Assembly: GCA_025454975.1 (NCBI GenBank)
Contig: JALONK010000005.1
Coordinates: 1-64,000 of the forward strand
Length of the DNA stretch: 64,000 bases
Direction: 5' to 3'
From: Bacteroidia bacterium
Lineage (GTDB): Bacteria; Bacteroidota; Bacteroidia; UKL13-3
Shown here one piece after another: positions 17,781 to 26,914 of this stretch. A model generated the notes under the pieces. That model was not told the DNA's origin. It did not search any database and saw only the letters and a list, made by a program, of their open reading frames with translations. Positions within the stretch are counted from its first letter, which is position 1; every line of letters starts with the position of its first letter. Made by a program: the position numbers and the translations under genes.

Positions 17781-18749
17781 TTAATTCAAGTTGATGTTAT
17801 AATATGGAAATAGTATCTGTGTAATGGCAGAATCAGCTAGCGCCTTTTGAAGCAATGGAGGTACCGCATTTCCCAGCCTTTCCCAGTGCTTATAATATTC
17901 TATCGCAGGATCCCCGGCGAGTTGATATGTTTCAGGGAAGGAGCATAAGCGTTTTATGTCTTCGATGTCTGGTGTGTATCTGATGCCTCCCTCACCTAAA
18001 AATATCAAGTCATGGGTTGCTGTAATAGTTGGGCAGATTTCGTTGCCGCTGATCGGCTTTTTACCCCACTGTTGGGAGTAGATTGCTATTGGTGGTTCTT
18101 TCATAACGTTATTCATTGTAAGCATACTTTTATTCGTATGAGTTGGTACTGGGAATACGGGTTGATGATTGAGCCTTTTATGTACCAACCTCCATATTGT
18201 TCGTATTCTGTTTTGCGGCACTCCATAATCAGAACATAACAGGTTTTTTCTGACTATATGATAGTTATTCAGCTTGCAAAGCTCTTCGTCTATCGCATCC
18301 ATGAAACTTCTATTATGAATGAAGGTCAGAGCTAAGGTGTTCTCAATGTCAACAATGTTGGGGTCGAGATCATGGATGCATTTTATAGCATCGAGGAATG
18401 CCTTGACGTCCTCTGGACGATGACTTCCGGGTCGCGTTAGCATGCTGTAAGGTTGGCAGGGCGGGGACAATTGCAGATACTGCATTTGATATGCCTCTTC
18501 GCATTTATCTATAATACGCTTCCCTGTATCCTGATCGATGGGTTCGCTGAAGAACTCGCCACCAAAATTTTCTCGGTAACATCTTTCACTGTGTTTATCC
18601 ATGTCCGCGCCAAATACACTCCGAAGTCCCGCTAGCGTGAGTCCTATTGCACTTCCCCCACCACCGGTAAAAAAGGTACCGAAGCGATTATTGATCTTTT
18701 CAAGAAGCTTCCCTGGCCCCTCAAATATCCTAGTAAAGAATTTTTTCAT
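17781..18749 (-). CDS. DNA (cytosine-5-)-methyltransferase
   Basis: A 322-residue C5 cytosine methyltransferase acting on the base in DNA with S-adenosylmethionine. Visible motifs are I (FFTGGGGSAIGL, about 26-37), IV with the catalytic Cys98 in SPPCQPYS, VI as DIENTLA (the Glu-Asn pair, 136-137), VIII as GVPQNRIR (176-183) and X as RLGNAVPP near residue 300. The target-recognition region between VIII and IX is short (about 60 residues). There is no restriction endonuclease gene beside it, so it appears to be a solitary methylase. It follows the ParB-like gene by 12 bp on the same strand, so they are probably co-transcribed. Such pairs are common on phages and plasmids, where methylation protects the element. 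Confidence 0.9.
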   Translation of the reverse strand: MKKFFTRIFEGPGKLLEKINNRFGTFFTGGGGSAIGLTLAGLRSVFGADMDKHSERCYRENFGGEFFSEPIDQDTGKRIIDKCEEAYQMQYLQLSPPCQPYSMLTRPGSHRPEDVKAFLDAIKCIHDLDPNIVDIENTLALTFIHNRSFMDAIDEELCKLNNYHIVRKNLLCSDYGVPQNRIRTIWRLVHKRLNHQPVFPVPTHTNKSMLTMNNVMKEPPIAIYSQQWGKKPISGNEICPTITATHDLIFLGEGGIRYTPDIEDIKRLCSFPETYQLAGDPAIEYYKHWERLGNAVPPLLQKALADSAITQILFPYYNINLN

Positions 18750-18761
18750 AAATGTAGGCTG

Positions 18762-19946
18762 TTATAGCGCAGTAATTAACTTGTCGATTGACTTCCTGTA
18801 AATGCTAAGGAGCTTTATATGTTTAGAATTATCTGACGTATAGGAAGAATGATGGTGCTGCATTAACCTGATAAAGACGTCTTCATCCGATGCATTTGTC
18901 GGAAGATTTGAGAAGTTATACCTCACAGGAGTTGTGATAGTAACTTCATCCGAATCATAATTAGACGTAGATAATTTTTTAGGCTTGGCTTCACACAGTT
19001 TTGTGACCTGATCTGCGGTCAATTCATTGTGTGGATTAGCCATTACGTTACCCCAATAATTCCAGGGGCTTTCAGGATCAGTGTTTTCAGACCGCTTCCT
19101 TCTGAATTCGATACTGTGTTTATACGCGCTGTGAATAGTATACTTATCGTTTGCATTTGTTCTGGAGTTGGTAAGTCGTTTTAAAAATGCAGGACATACG
19201 TCGCCAATAGTTTCCAGCCTATAAACGGTCGTTTCAGACTGCCCCACCTTTGAGGCAATGAATTTAACAGCCTTGTACTTTTCTTTGTTGTCAGTATTAC
19301 AAGACTTCTGTCCCTGCTTATTAATATAAATTGTCCTCAATACTTTTATTTCCCTGTACAGCGTTTCCATTGGTTTTCCAGACCCTACACTATTTGCAAC
19401 TATCATCAGCTGACATATTTCGCTTTCAGGTAAATCAATTACACGAATCTCTACATGCTTTCTAGCAATAGCCTTCATCGCCTCAAAAAAAGCATTGCCT
19501 TGATATATTTGCCCTCGACTGTCGACAGTCAGTGGCCCTATTACATCGGGATTCTTTATTGCAATCTCCGTCGCCTGTTTTACAAGGTACTCTTTACCAT
19601 ATATGTCCAGGTAGTTTTTATGATGAACTAAAGCTTCTATGCTGATTTCCTTATCATCTGAGTTAAGGAATTGCTGACGCATTTCAGAAATGGGATTCGT
19701 AGTGGCAATTGCAGCCCCGCCGGTTCCTTTGGGCTTATTTGGATTTTCATTTGTTTCTATGCAGCCTGCTTCTCCTGGTGTATCAGGGTCATCTTCATTT
19801 TTTATGTTATCCCGATCAGTCGGTTCGTTGTTGAGAATCGAATTTAATATGTCGGAAGAACTTGCTTTATCCTGTAGGAGATTTGAGTTTAAACGCGCAG
19901 CTGATTGATGCACTTCATTTTGGCTTGTTGTTATATTGTTTTTCAT
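18762..19946 (-). CDS. ParB-like nuclease-fold protein
   Basis: A 394-residue protein. The first 95 residues are low-complexity and polar. Residues about 100-190 match the ParB/sulfiredoxin fold, with GPLTVDSRGQIYQGNAFFEA, where the canonical GHRR motif has become QGNAFF, followed by a strand and helix (VEIRVIDLPESEICQLM). Residues about 210-250 hold a helix-turn-helix (KFIASKVGQSETTVYRLETI). This is the domain order of ParB partition proteins, but the altered motif suggests the CTPase/nuclease pocket is modified. No ParA is adjacent. It probably binds DNA for partition, regulation or modification together with the methylase downstream. Confidence 0.7.
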   Translation of the reverse strand: MKNNITTSQNEVHQSAARLNSNLLQDKASSSDILNSILNNEPTDRDNIKNEDDPDTPGEAGCIETNENPNKPKGTGGAAIATTNPISEMRQQFLNSDDKEISIEALVHHKNYLDIYGKEYLVKQATEIAIKNPDVIGPLTVDSRGQIYQGNAFFEAMKAIARKHVEIRVIDLPESEICQLMIVANSVGSGKPMETLYREIKVLRTIYINKQGQKSCNTDNKEKYKAVKFIASKVGQSETTVYRLETIGDVCPAFLKRLTNSRTNANDKYTIHSAYKHSIEFRRKRSENTDPESPWNYWGNVMANPHNELTADQVTKLCEAKPKKLSTSNYDSDEVTITTPVRYNFSNLPTNASDEDVFIRLMQHHHSSYTSDNSKHIKLLSIYRKSIDKLITAL

Positions 19947-20343
19947 ATTGTGTAATTTTTAGATGTGCTTTGTTAAAGGGCAAAGCATTCCCATGGCGCT
20001 GCAAAACCAATATTGCAGTCGCTGTTTTATTTTAATAATTAGTTGTTTTAGGAATTGTTACTTGGAAGGACTTGCACGGACGGCATTCCCAATACCGAAG
20101 ATCGGTATTATTGCATCCCTTTAACTGAAAAGGCAGCGTTAACGTGCCGACAAATTAAAAGGATGCATTTGCAATGGTGCAGGCGCTAGGGCGGGACGGA
20201 TTGTGTTACGCTTGGTATCATATAGTGATCTTTGATTTGATGATACGAAGGTATATCCGCGTCAAAACTATGATGGTTAACTTAAGCGTTCCGTTAACGG
20301 TAGATTTCTGGTTGTTGTTATCGCTGTAGTATTTGGGGCTCGA
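19947..20343. other. Non-coding region upstream of the ParB-like gene
   Basis: No credible gene is seen. A small hairpin, AATACCG with CGGTATT (20091-20109), and short GC-rich blocks are present, similar in composition to the 15.6-16.0 kb stretch. It probably holds the promoter of the ParB/methylase unit; partition-type sites would be expected here but I cannot define them. Confidence 0.3.
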
Positions 20344-21555
20344 TTATTTTTTTGATTTTTTAGCTTCCGTATATCGATCTGTCAGGGGCTTAAGTAGATT
20401 GTTTATTTTTGGTGGCAATATTTCAGCTTCACTCCGATATTTATGAAAATACTGCTTTATCGTTCTAGGATCAATAGGTGCATGATCATTGTCAACAAAA
20501 TACTTAGCAATAACCCCATACCTTGTATTCTTAGTATCTGAAAACATTGCATCTTCTCCATCAATTAGCTTGAAAAATAAAGCTGCGAGGCCCTTGACAT
20601 CTCCCAACCACCTAATCTCATCAGTGTGGTTTTTATCGGCCTGCTCTAAACCTAAAAGAAAAAGAAAATTTTTGACCACTTTAGGATCATTATCTAACAA
20701 CCCATTCTTTTGCAAACCTTTTATCATGGATTTAAATAGCGTTGCATTTTTTGCATAGAACGTTTTATCTTTAAGTGAGTAATGAAGTTTAGGTTGTTTA
20801 CTTTGTATTGGTGAGTCATTTAACAGCTTACTTAATTCAGCTTCAAACTCAATAAGTGCCTTTGCTACCACAAGAGCATTGAAGTCATCACTATACTCGT
20901 CTTCTCCATATCGATCTGGATTTATATTTGAGTTTTTTATATAGGCGAACTGTTCTCGGATTTTGTAGATGTCATTGTCATTAAATTTACTCCAATAGGT
21001 TGCGGGATCATATATCCCATCTTCCTCGTCTTGAGGTCGGCTCAGTTTAATTTGAGTTCCGCTATATGTTTTGTCGTGTAGCACATGACCTATATAGTTT
21101 TTTAATTCAATGAGATGCTGAGTATGTTCCGATTCAGAAGCTTTTTTTCCTTTTTTAAGCAGCGTTTTCAATTCTTCTACATATTTGAAGGTCCTTTCAT
21201 CCTTTTCCTTATGAAATAGCGCTTTCCAAGTGGGGTAGTAGACATCTACTATTTCTTTGTTCCTCCGAATAGCCTTATTATTGCTTAGTAGATAGGTCGA
21301 TTTAATTTGCTTTTCTGCTATAAAATGAAACTGCTCCATTAACTCTCGTGTAAATTCTGGTATATTTAAATCGTACAGTTTGATATAAGTAGCCAGCTCC
21401 GTATGCAGCAATTTTTTTAGGCTAGTTGTTATTTTCTTGATAGCGTCCTCCGGGATCTCAGCATTTTGATAGTCGGTCATAAGATTATCAAGCTCGTTCT
21501 TAGCAGACTCCGATTTGTTCCATAATTCTTTTGCAAATTGTTTCTTCAGATTCAT
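20344..21555 (-). CDS. Hypothetical helical protein
   Basis: A 403-residue soluble protein, Lys- and Glu-rich and mostly helical, with no signal peptide or membrane segments. The last 100 residues contain DVKGLAALFFKLIDGEDAMF and PIDPRTIKQYFHKYRSEAEI, which read like a conserved C-terminal helical domain found in Bacteroidota mobile-element proteins of unknown function. It ends with a basic tail. It is divergent from the DUF5131 gene. No function assigned. Confidence 0.55.
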   Translation of the reverse strand: MNLKKQFAKELWNKSESAKNELDNLMTDYQNAEIPEDAIKKITTSLKKLLHTELATYIKLYDLNIPEFTRELMEQFHFIAEKQIKSTYLLSNNKAIRRNKEIVDVYYPTWKALFHKEKDERTFKYVEELKTLLKKGKKASESEHTQHLIELKNYIGHVLHDKTYSGTQIKLSRPQDEEDGIYDPATYWSKFNDNDIYKIREQFAYIKNSNINPDRYGEDEYSDDFNALVVAKALIEFEAELSKLLNDSPIQSKQPKLHYSLKDKTFYAKNATLFKSMIKGLQKNGLLDNDPKVVKNFLFLLGLEQADKNHTDEIRWLGDVKGLAALFFKLIDGEDAMFSDTKNTRYGVIAKYFVDNDHAPIDPRTIKQYFHKYRSEAEILPPKINNLLKPLTDRYTEAKKSKK

Positions 21556-21662
21556 AATCGTTAAGTTTATTATAAGATTGTGTCAATGTCGCTGACATGT
21601 GAAGGTCCTATTTAGGGAAAATAAACTATTAAAATTATCTGCCATAGAATATCAAAAATTTT

Positions 21663-22370
21663 ATGGCAATCACAACAACAATAGAATGGACTGAAAAGAC
21701 CTGGAACCCCACCACTGGCTGCGATAAGGTGTCTGCAGGTTGCAAATTCTGTTACGCAGAAATAATGTCTGCAAGGTTAAAGGCGATGGGTCAGGAAAAG
21801 TATGCAAACGGATTTGACCTAACGTTGCATGAAAATGCATTAGATGCTCCATACAAATGGAAGAAACCTGCCAAGGTGTTTGTGAATTCGATGAGCGACC
21901 TGTTCCATAAGGACGTGCCGCTTGATTTCATCCAGAAGGTATTTAAAGTGATGAACGAAAACCCTCATCACACGTTCCAGGTACTGACTAAACGTGCTGA
22001 ACGATTAGCTGAACTCAGCCTGTATTTAAACTGGACTGATAATATCTGGATGGGAGTATCTGTGGAAGATCATCGTGTGGTTGATCGAATAGATCATTTA
22101 AGGATTACAGGTGCACGGATTAAGTTTTTATCATGTGAACCGCTCATCGGGCCACTCCACGGAATTAACTTATCAGGAATAGACTGGGTTATTGTTGGTG
22201 GAGAGAGTGGACCAAAAGCACGTCCTGTAGAAGTGGAATGGGTAGAGGACATACAAGAACAATGTGAATCACATAATGTTGCATTTTTCTTCAAACAATG
22301 GGGTGGTAAGAATAAAAAAGCAACGGGTCGTTTGTTGCATGGCCGAACATATGATGAGATGCCTTCATAA
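21663..22370 (+). CDS. Phage Gp37/Gp68 family protein (DUF5131)
   Basis: A 235-residue protein with the family hallmarks: the opening IEWTEKTWNPTTGC; three cysteines as C20-x6-C27-x2-C30 (GCDKVSAGCKFCYAE), which resembles an iron-sulfur site; VFVNSMSDLFHKDVP; FLSCEPLIGPL; and WVIVGGESGP near residue 175. The family is common on phages and mobile elements and has a radical-SAM-like barrel, but its chemistry is not established. The usual three-Cys-motif partner (TcmP) is not recognisable in the neighbours. The palindrome CTTCAATTGAAG immediately follows the stop codon (22371-22382). Confidence 0.85.
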   Translation: MAITTTIEWTEKTWNPTTGCDKVSAGCKFCYAEIMSARLKAMGQEKYANGFDLTLHENALDAPYKWKKPAKVFVNSMSDLFHKDVPLDFIQKVFKVMNENPHHTFQVLTKRAERLAELSLYLNWTDNIWMGVSVEDHRVVDRIDHLRITGARIKFLSCEPLIGPLHGINLSGIDWVIVGGESGPKARPVEVEWVEDIQEQCESHNVAFFFKQWGGKNKKATGRLLHGRTYDEMPS

Positions 22371-22382
22371 CTTCAATTGAAG

Positions 22383-22583
22383 AAAAGTGCCACACGGGTA
22401 ACATCAAATTGTTTAACCTCTATTACTGCATTTCTATTCCGATTATTAAAGTACAGGTGGCACTTATTATAAAAGTGCCACCTTATTTTACAACAAGCTG
22501 GTTTCCTTTTATTGATAATATAATGCCTGATTAGTACTGATATTTACGTGGCACTTTTTAGGGTAAAAAAACAAAAGTGCCAC
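22383..22583. repeat. Five GTGGCACTT(TT) repeats in alternating orientation upstream of the recombinase
   Basis: The 11-base word AAAAGTGCCAC or its complement occurs at 22383-22393, 22457-22465 (short), 22472-22481, 22548-22558 and 22573-22583. One pair makes a perfect inverted repeat GGTGGCACTT-N7-AAGTGCCACC (22456-22482), the geometry of a tyrosine recombinase core site. Another pair is GTGGCACTTTT-N14-AAAAGTGCCAC (22548-22583). The recombinase gene starts 36 bp later. Confidence 0.75.
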
Positions 22584-22619
22584 CGGAACAATCTACTTCG
22601 TGTTTCTAATTCATACGCC

Positions 22620-23210
22620 ATGTCTTTAAAGAACACACGAACAACCACAAGTTATCTCCCTTTTCATATTGCACAGAATTTAATCTCACTGCTGGAAAGA
22701 GATAAAGATTATAAGCTGGCCATGTTTGTGGCTGTAGGCATTTACACCGGCCTACGTGGATCAGATATACTCTCGCTTAAATGGAAAGACATTATGGATA
22801 AACCGGAGCTGGTAAAGGTTGAGAAGAAAACCGGAAAGCGGAGGGTTATCAGATTAAACAAACAGTTTACGGATGTTGCTGAGCGATTACATGATGGCCT
22901 TGGGGTGATTGACCTAGAGCAACATATCTTTATAAATAGATATGGTTCCAAGACGATCCGTCTGCAATATGTTAACTCCAGGCTAAAGGATGCCTTGAAA
23001 CGCCACAAATTAGAGTCGTTTACAAGCGGAAATATCAGTTCGCACATGCTGCGTAAAAGTCTAGGCCGTCAGGTAATGGAGAAGAATGACTACTCTGAGA
23101 AGGCTTTGATCATGCTGTCGGAGATATTTAATCACTCATCACCTGCTTTAACCAGGAGATATTTAGGCATTACTGATGCGGAATTGGCAAACGTTTATGA
23201 ATTGCTATGA
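22620..23210 (+). CDS. Catalytic-domain-only tyrosine recombinase
   Basis: 196 residues from the ATG at 22620; a GTG at 22548 is possible but lies inside the repeat cluster. All catalytic residues are visible: Arg in YTGLRGSDILSL, Lys in KKTGKRRVIRL, HxxR in SSHMLRKSLG, the second His in FNHSSPAL and Tyr in RRYLGI. Only about 20 residues precede the catalytic domain, so the usual core-binding domain is missing. This makes it much shorter than typical integrases and similar to the smallest recombinases of mobile elements. The inverted GTGGCACTT sites just upstream are natural candidates for its targets or operators. Confidence 0.8.
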   Translation: MSLKNTRTTTSYLPFHIAQNLISLLERDKDYKLAMFVAVGIYTGLRGSDILSLKWKDIMDKPELVKVEKKTGKRRVIRLNKQFTDVAERLHDGLGVIDLEQHIFINRYGSKTIRLQYVNSRLKDALKRHKLESFTSGNISSHMLRKSLGRQVMEKNDYSEKALIMLSEIFNHSSPALTRRYLGITDAELANVYELL

Positions 23211-23213
23211 TCA

Positions 23214-24659
23214 TTAAACCTGCCTAAAGAAATCTTCTTTTAATTTGATGCCACTCACGTGGGATTGTATTTTAGGGTGATTAAGTACCCTATTATCATA
23301 TCCAATCCATTTAAGAATTAAGATATTTAGAAGGGTGTATAATCGCATTGCAGAATAATATAGATCCATCGTTTGTCTTCTGTCGCTTCTATCTTCTCCT
23401 TCCTTCTTAATATCTGGTATGCGACCGTGCAGTAGATCATTTCGGACCTTTAATATGGCTTCATCTTGAGGAAGCAGTTTTATTTCTAATAAATCGAAGG
23501 GGGCTTTTAGGAGCGATTTATTTGTAGGTTGGTTGAGATGATCAATCCGTCCAATCAGGGTTGATAAATCCTCGGTATCCAATTCTGATCCGTGCTCCTG
23601 GATTATTTCTTTACATTTCTTTCTAATAATTTTTGATAGCTTTTTATCCTTGATAGGTGCCAATTTTGGCTTGTTATCACCAAGGATTATATCCGAAAGT
23701 GATTCCAGAGCAATTGCATAACCACCTGGCATGAATCTGATGCTTGCTACGCTTGACTCTATAATCAACATTAACGTTGAAGAAAAGAAATTCGAATCGT
23801 AAAGACGTTGGCAAAGTACTGAAAATTCAGTCAACGATAACTCACGTAACTTGCCTACAAGACTTTTCGCTTGCTTCTCATGTCTGTGTAGATATGAATA
23901 GGGATTAGAATTAATCGGTGTGTAAAAGCTTTTTATTGAGTTTCTGAATTCAGAAAAGTAGAAATGCGAATGCGCGTTCATTTCAGGTTTATCATATGCA
24001 AAGCAGTACCCCTGATCACCAGCGTAGAATCCACAAATGTACCCGACAGCTACAATAGCCGCATGAGATAGCCTGTCAAATTCTGATTGACGACACTTCC
24101 TGTCAGATTCTACAACCATAAACACTTCACTATCCTTGCTACCATAATTTGATTTTACTATGCAGACAGAAACTGTAGCCCCGTTTATGGTAGCTTTGGT
24201 TGCGTTGCTTGATCCATAACCAAGATCAGATCTAAAAAGGACGTGTTCTATTGTATTAAAGAATTTAATTTCACGATCCAATGGAATAAACAGTCTATGG
24301 TAATAGTGTTTATTTTTTGAATAGGATTCGGAATGAAATTGATCTACAGATCCTTTAAATCCGGGAAACGATTGACTGTAGAGATATATGCTTTCAAATT
24401 TTAAGGTGCTTTTACTGTATTTAAAGCAAACTTTCTTATGATACTGTCCAACGTTTAGTTGTGGGCCTTTAGGGTCAAACATGTTATGTTGAAACTCCAG
24501 CTTGAAACTCTTTTTATACGGGGTAATAGTAGCTTTTATATTATTTAATGGCGACCCTGGTAATAATAAAATCCCCTTACGTTTTTTACGAAGTTGGTTG
24601 ATTCTTTCTATTTCAGATTTGTGATGTTTGAGATCCGGAAGTTCTTCTATTCTTGGCAT
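23214..24659 (-). CDS. Large HEPN-domain protein
   Basis: A 481-residue soluble protein. The C-terminal 130 residues contain KVRNDLLHGRIPDI, the R-x4-H signature of HEPN RNases in the usual surrounding (Arg-Asn-x-Leu-x-His-Gly). They are preceded by helices with an acidic segment. The N-terminal 350 residues are strand-rich and unassigned. This two-part design (sensor-like N-terminus, C-terminal HEPN) resembles ApeA-type single-gene abortive infection proteins, but I cannot confirm that family from sequence alone. It is convergent with the recombinase, just 3 bp away, and divergent from the SymE-like gene. Confidence 0.6.
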   Translation of the reverse strand: MPRIEELPDLKHHKSEIERINQLRKKRKGILLLPGSPLNNIKATITPYKKSFKLEFQHNMFDPKGPQLNVGQYHKKVCFKYSKSTLKFESIYLYSQSFPGFKGSVDQFHSESYSKNKHYYHRLFIPLDREIKFFNTIEHVLFRSDLGYGSSNATKATINGATVSVCIVKSNYGSKDSEVFMVVESDRKCRQSEFDRLSHAAIVAVGYICGFYAGDQGYCFAYDKPEMNAHSHFYFSEFRNSIKSFYTPINSNPYSYLHRHEKQAKSLVGKLRELSLTEFSVLCQRLYDSNFFSSTLMLIIESSVASIRFMPGGYAIALESLSDIILGDNKPKLAPIKDKKLSKIIRKKCKEIIQEHGSELDTEDLSTLIGRIDHLNQPTNKSLLKAPFDLLEIKLLPQDEAILKVRNDLLHGRIPDIKKEGEDRSDRRQTMDLYYSAMRLYTLLNILILKWIGYDNRVLNHPKIQSHVSGIKLKEDFFRQV

Positions 24660-24744
24660 ATAAACAGGCTATGTTAGGGTGTAATGAACTCAAAAATAGA
24701 TATTTTATAGCAAATCGTTTCGTGCAATCAACGCATATTAACGG

Positions 24745-24936
24745 ATGAACAAACGAAAAAGCCAGCGGGTTAGATTTACCAAGATTCAGTATCGGCTTCA
24801 AGTAAACAGATATTCGGAAACGCATGTGCCTGTGATCCGCATACACGGATTGTGGTTAAGGGAAATAGGATTTAAGGAGGGTCAGACCATCAAAATAACA
24901 CTCAGCAAAGAAAAGATGATACTGACGTTAACCTGA
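24745..24936 (+). CDS. SymE-like small protein
   Basis: A 63-residue basic protein matching the SymE toxin-family core: VPVIRIHGLWLREIGFKEGQ followed by TIKITLSKEKMILTL. This is the AbrB-like swapped-hairpin pattern with the typical Leu-Trp-Leu...Gly-Phe motif. SymE of E. coli is an SOS-induced toxin controlled by an antisense RNA (SymR); no antisense RNA can be proven here. It is divergent from the large HEPN gene. A composite repeat begins 6 bp after its stop codon. Confidence 0.75.
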   Translation: MNKRKSQRVRFTKIQYRLQVNRYSETHVPVIRIHGLWLREIGFKEGQTIKITLSKEKMILTLT

Positions 24937-24941
24937 CTTTG

Positions 24942-24990
24942 TTTCATTTGAAATTAAGAGGCGTGAGTTTTGTTGAAAACAACAAAGGTT
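24942..24990. repeat. Composite repeat, copy 1 (palindrome plus TTTGTTG hairpin)
   Basis: TTTCATTTGAAA (24942-24953) is followed 27 bp from its start by TTTGTTG-AAAA-CAACAAA (24969-24986) and then GGTTA. The same two-part unit with identical spacing occurs at 35558-35606. Copy 1 lies between the SymE-like stop and the LytTR stop, overlapping the latter by two bases. Confidence 0.7.
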
Positions 24991-25723
24991 AAGCAGTTCT
25001 GGTAACGAGCTTATTTGTTATAAAACTGATCAGCTTATCACGGTATCCTAATCCTAGCTGTGCGGTTAACTGATCGATATGAATAGTTTCACCTTCAATA
25101 CTGCTGATCCTGTTCAGATTGACAATATAAGACCGATGTGAGCGGTAATACAGATCCTTCGGTAACTGTGCTTCGAGGTTTTTGAGATTTACCAAAACCG
25201 TGTAGGTTTTATCCGTGGTAAATATCTTGGAAAAATCCCTCATACCCTCAATCATCAGCACATCGTTATAACAGAGTTTAATATACTTCGAGTCGCTTTT
25301 GATATAGAAATACCTATCTGCTTCCGGACTACCCTCAAAAGCGTATCCACCGGGAGCGTTGTCATGTTCACTCAGATACGTTTCAGCCGTTTTGAGCTGA
25401 TCGACAAAGTGATTATAGCTTAAGGGGCTGTTAAGGAAAGATAAAGCAGGCATGTTGTTCTTGGCTTTAAGTTCGGTCTGCTTTTTAGGCAGCAGCATGA
25501 TGATGTACCTGGCTTCTCTTACCAACCTTAGCGAATGATATGAAGAAATGTAGGAAGCCGAGGGATTGATGACCAGCACGTCAGCCTGGATTCTTGGTGC
25601 CTCGTTTAACTGTGTTTCATCTATTGAATATGCATGGATCACCCCTGGAGTTCTTTTTAAGAAACTCTCAAGCTGCTGGAGCTGACCCTGGTGGTCTTCT
25701 ATGATGACACATTTTAAACTCAA
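24989..25723 (-). CDS. LytTR-type response regulator with altered receiver
   Basis: A 244-residue protein. Residues 1-115 have a receiver-like fold that starts CVIIEDHQGQ (acidic pair kept), but the phosphoacceptor strand reads ADVLVINPSAS, so Asn replaces the phosphorylated Asp. Residues about 140-240 form a LytTR DNA-binding domain: YFYIKSDSKYIKLCYNDVLM, IEGMRDFSKIF, then YRSHRSYIVNLNRI. Two-component LytTR regulators of Bacteroidota usually sit beside a histidine kinase; none is here. The altered receiver suggests phosphorylation-independent control. It is divergent from the T9SS protein at 25881, a likely target. Confidence 0.85.
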   Translation of the reverse strand: MSLKCVIIEDHQGQLQQLESFLKRTPGVIHAYSIDETQLNEAPRIQADVLVINPSASYISSYHSLRLVREARYIIMLLPKKQTELKAKNNMPALSFLNSPLSYNHFVDQLKTAETYLSEHDNAPGGYAFEGSPEADRYFYIKSDSKYIKLCYNDVLMIEGMRDFSKIFTTDKTYTVLVNLKNLEAQLPKDLYYRSHRSYIVNLNRISSIEGETIHIDQLTAQLGLGYRDKLISFITNKLVTRTA

Positions 25724-25880
25724 TTGGTACTAACCTGGTTCGGACAAGTTTAGCCAATACGGAACTATCAGGAAACAAGCATGGTAGAGTATTTATCGGG
25801 GTTTGCAGATTAATTAGACTGCTTGGTAGATTATGCCGAAAACGATGTGCTTTCTCGGTTATACTCGAGGTAAAAAACTT

Positions 25881-26906
25881 ATGAAAACACTAATCTGCTT
25901 CTTAGCCTTTTTTATTGCTGTCAACCATCTAAAGGCTCAATCATGTGATCAAATTACATTCTCAAATACACTACCCTGGAGACAATCTGGTGAGCTTTCA
26001 GGAGATCATTCTAACTTCTACACTTTTGGTGATTCAATTAATGCCACGATTACTTTAAAGTGCGTAGACTACACCCGCGTTATTACGTTAAGTCTACTGA
26101 CTGCCAATCTTTCTGAGCCCACAGGATACTCCGCAGTAGTGCTTGATACGATTATGAGCATACCTTCTCCGGCCTCTGGAACTTATACGATAAGAAAGAA
26201 ATCGCCAATTGACTCAACATGCATACTTCGCATAGACGGTTTGCACCGTCCCAATTCTCAAGGCCGCCAAATCCCGGTATTCATACATTTTTACAAGAAG
26301 TTTATTACTACCAACAAAAACAGTATATCAGTTGGTGATTCAATAGTATTCAATTGCGGATATGTAGGCCCGATATACAACGATTTGGATAACGGTATTT
26401 TTAAGGACATTGACACATTCTATCGCAACGGACTTTTTAGCGGTGACAAAATGTGGCTTGAAACCAATAATGAATCAGCTGAGTTTGAACCGTTATTCGA
26501 TAATGTACAAGAAAAAGTAAATGGGTGGTACTTCAAACCCAGGAAGTCGGGGAAATATGTTATTGGGCACTCGGAACAGGCCTTCTATATTGTTAACGGT
26601 AATGGGGTGAAACTAAGAGGGCTAGACTATCCTCTGAATAAATATGACACTATCACTGTTTCGGTTCAAAGTGGACTGGAACCAATCGACAGAAAGAAAA
26701 ATCATATCAACATATATCCAAATCCTGCCACGGATCAGGTAAGCTTTGATCGCGTCATAACATTTGAAATATATAATTCCCTTGGTGCGCGTGTTCTTTC
26801 TGGAATAGGCTCAAGAGCTGACATCAGCATGCTCAGCCAAGGTATTTATACTCTGAGGTGCCTAGAGTCTGAAACCTCATCATTAGTTAAAATAATAAAA
26901 CAATAA
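25881..26906 (+). CDS. Secreted T9SS type A sorting domain protein
   Basis: 341 residues from the ATG at 25881, which gives a clean signal peptide (MKTLICFLAFFIAV, cleavage near KAQS). The frame opens 48 bp earlier, but that start would bury the signal. The middle is strand-rich and unassigned. The last 70 residues form a type A C-terminal sorting domain: INIYPNPATDQ, then EIYNSLGARVLSG, then SQGIYTLRCLE. These direct export through the type IX system. It lies inside the accessory region, which is unusual for surface proteins of this kind, and is followed 8 bp later by a small membrane protein. Function of the mature part is unknown. Confidence 0.8.
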   Translation: MKTLICFLAFFIAVNHLKAQSCDQITFSNTLPWRQSGELSGDHSNFYTFGDSINATITLKCVDYTRVITLSLLTANLSEPTGYSAVVLDTIMSIPSPASGTYTIRKKSPIDSTCILRIDGLHRPNSQGRQIPVFIHFYKKFITTNKNSISVGDSIVFNCGYVGPIYNDLDNGIFKDIDTFYRNGLFSGDKMWLETNNESAEFEPLFDNVQEKVNGWYFKPRKSGKYVIGHSEQAFYIVNGNGVKLRGLDYPLNKYDTITVSVQSGLEPIDRKKNHINIYPNPATDQVSFDRVITFEIYNSLGARVLSGIGSRADISMLSQGIYTLRCLESETSSLVKIIKQ

Positions 26907-26914
26907 AAACAGAT

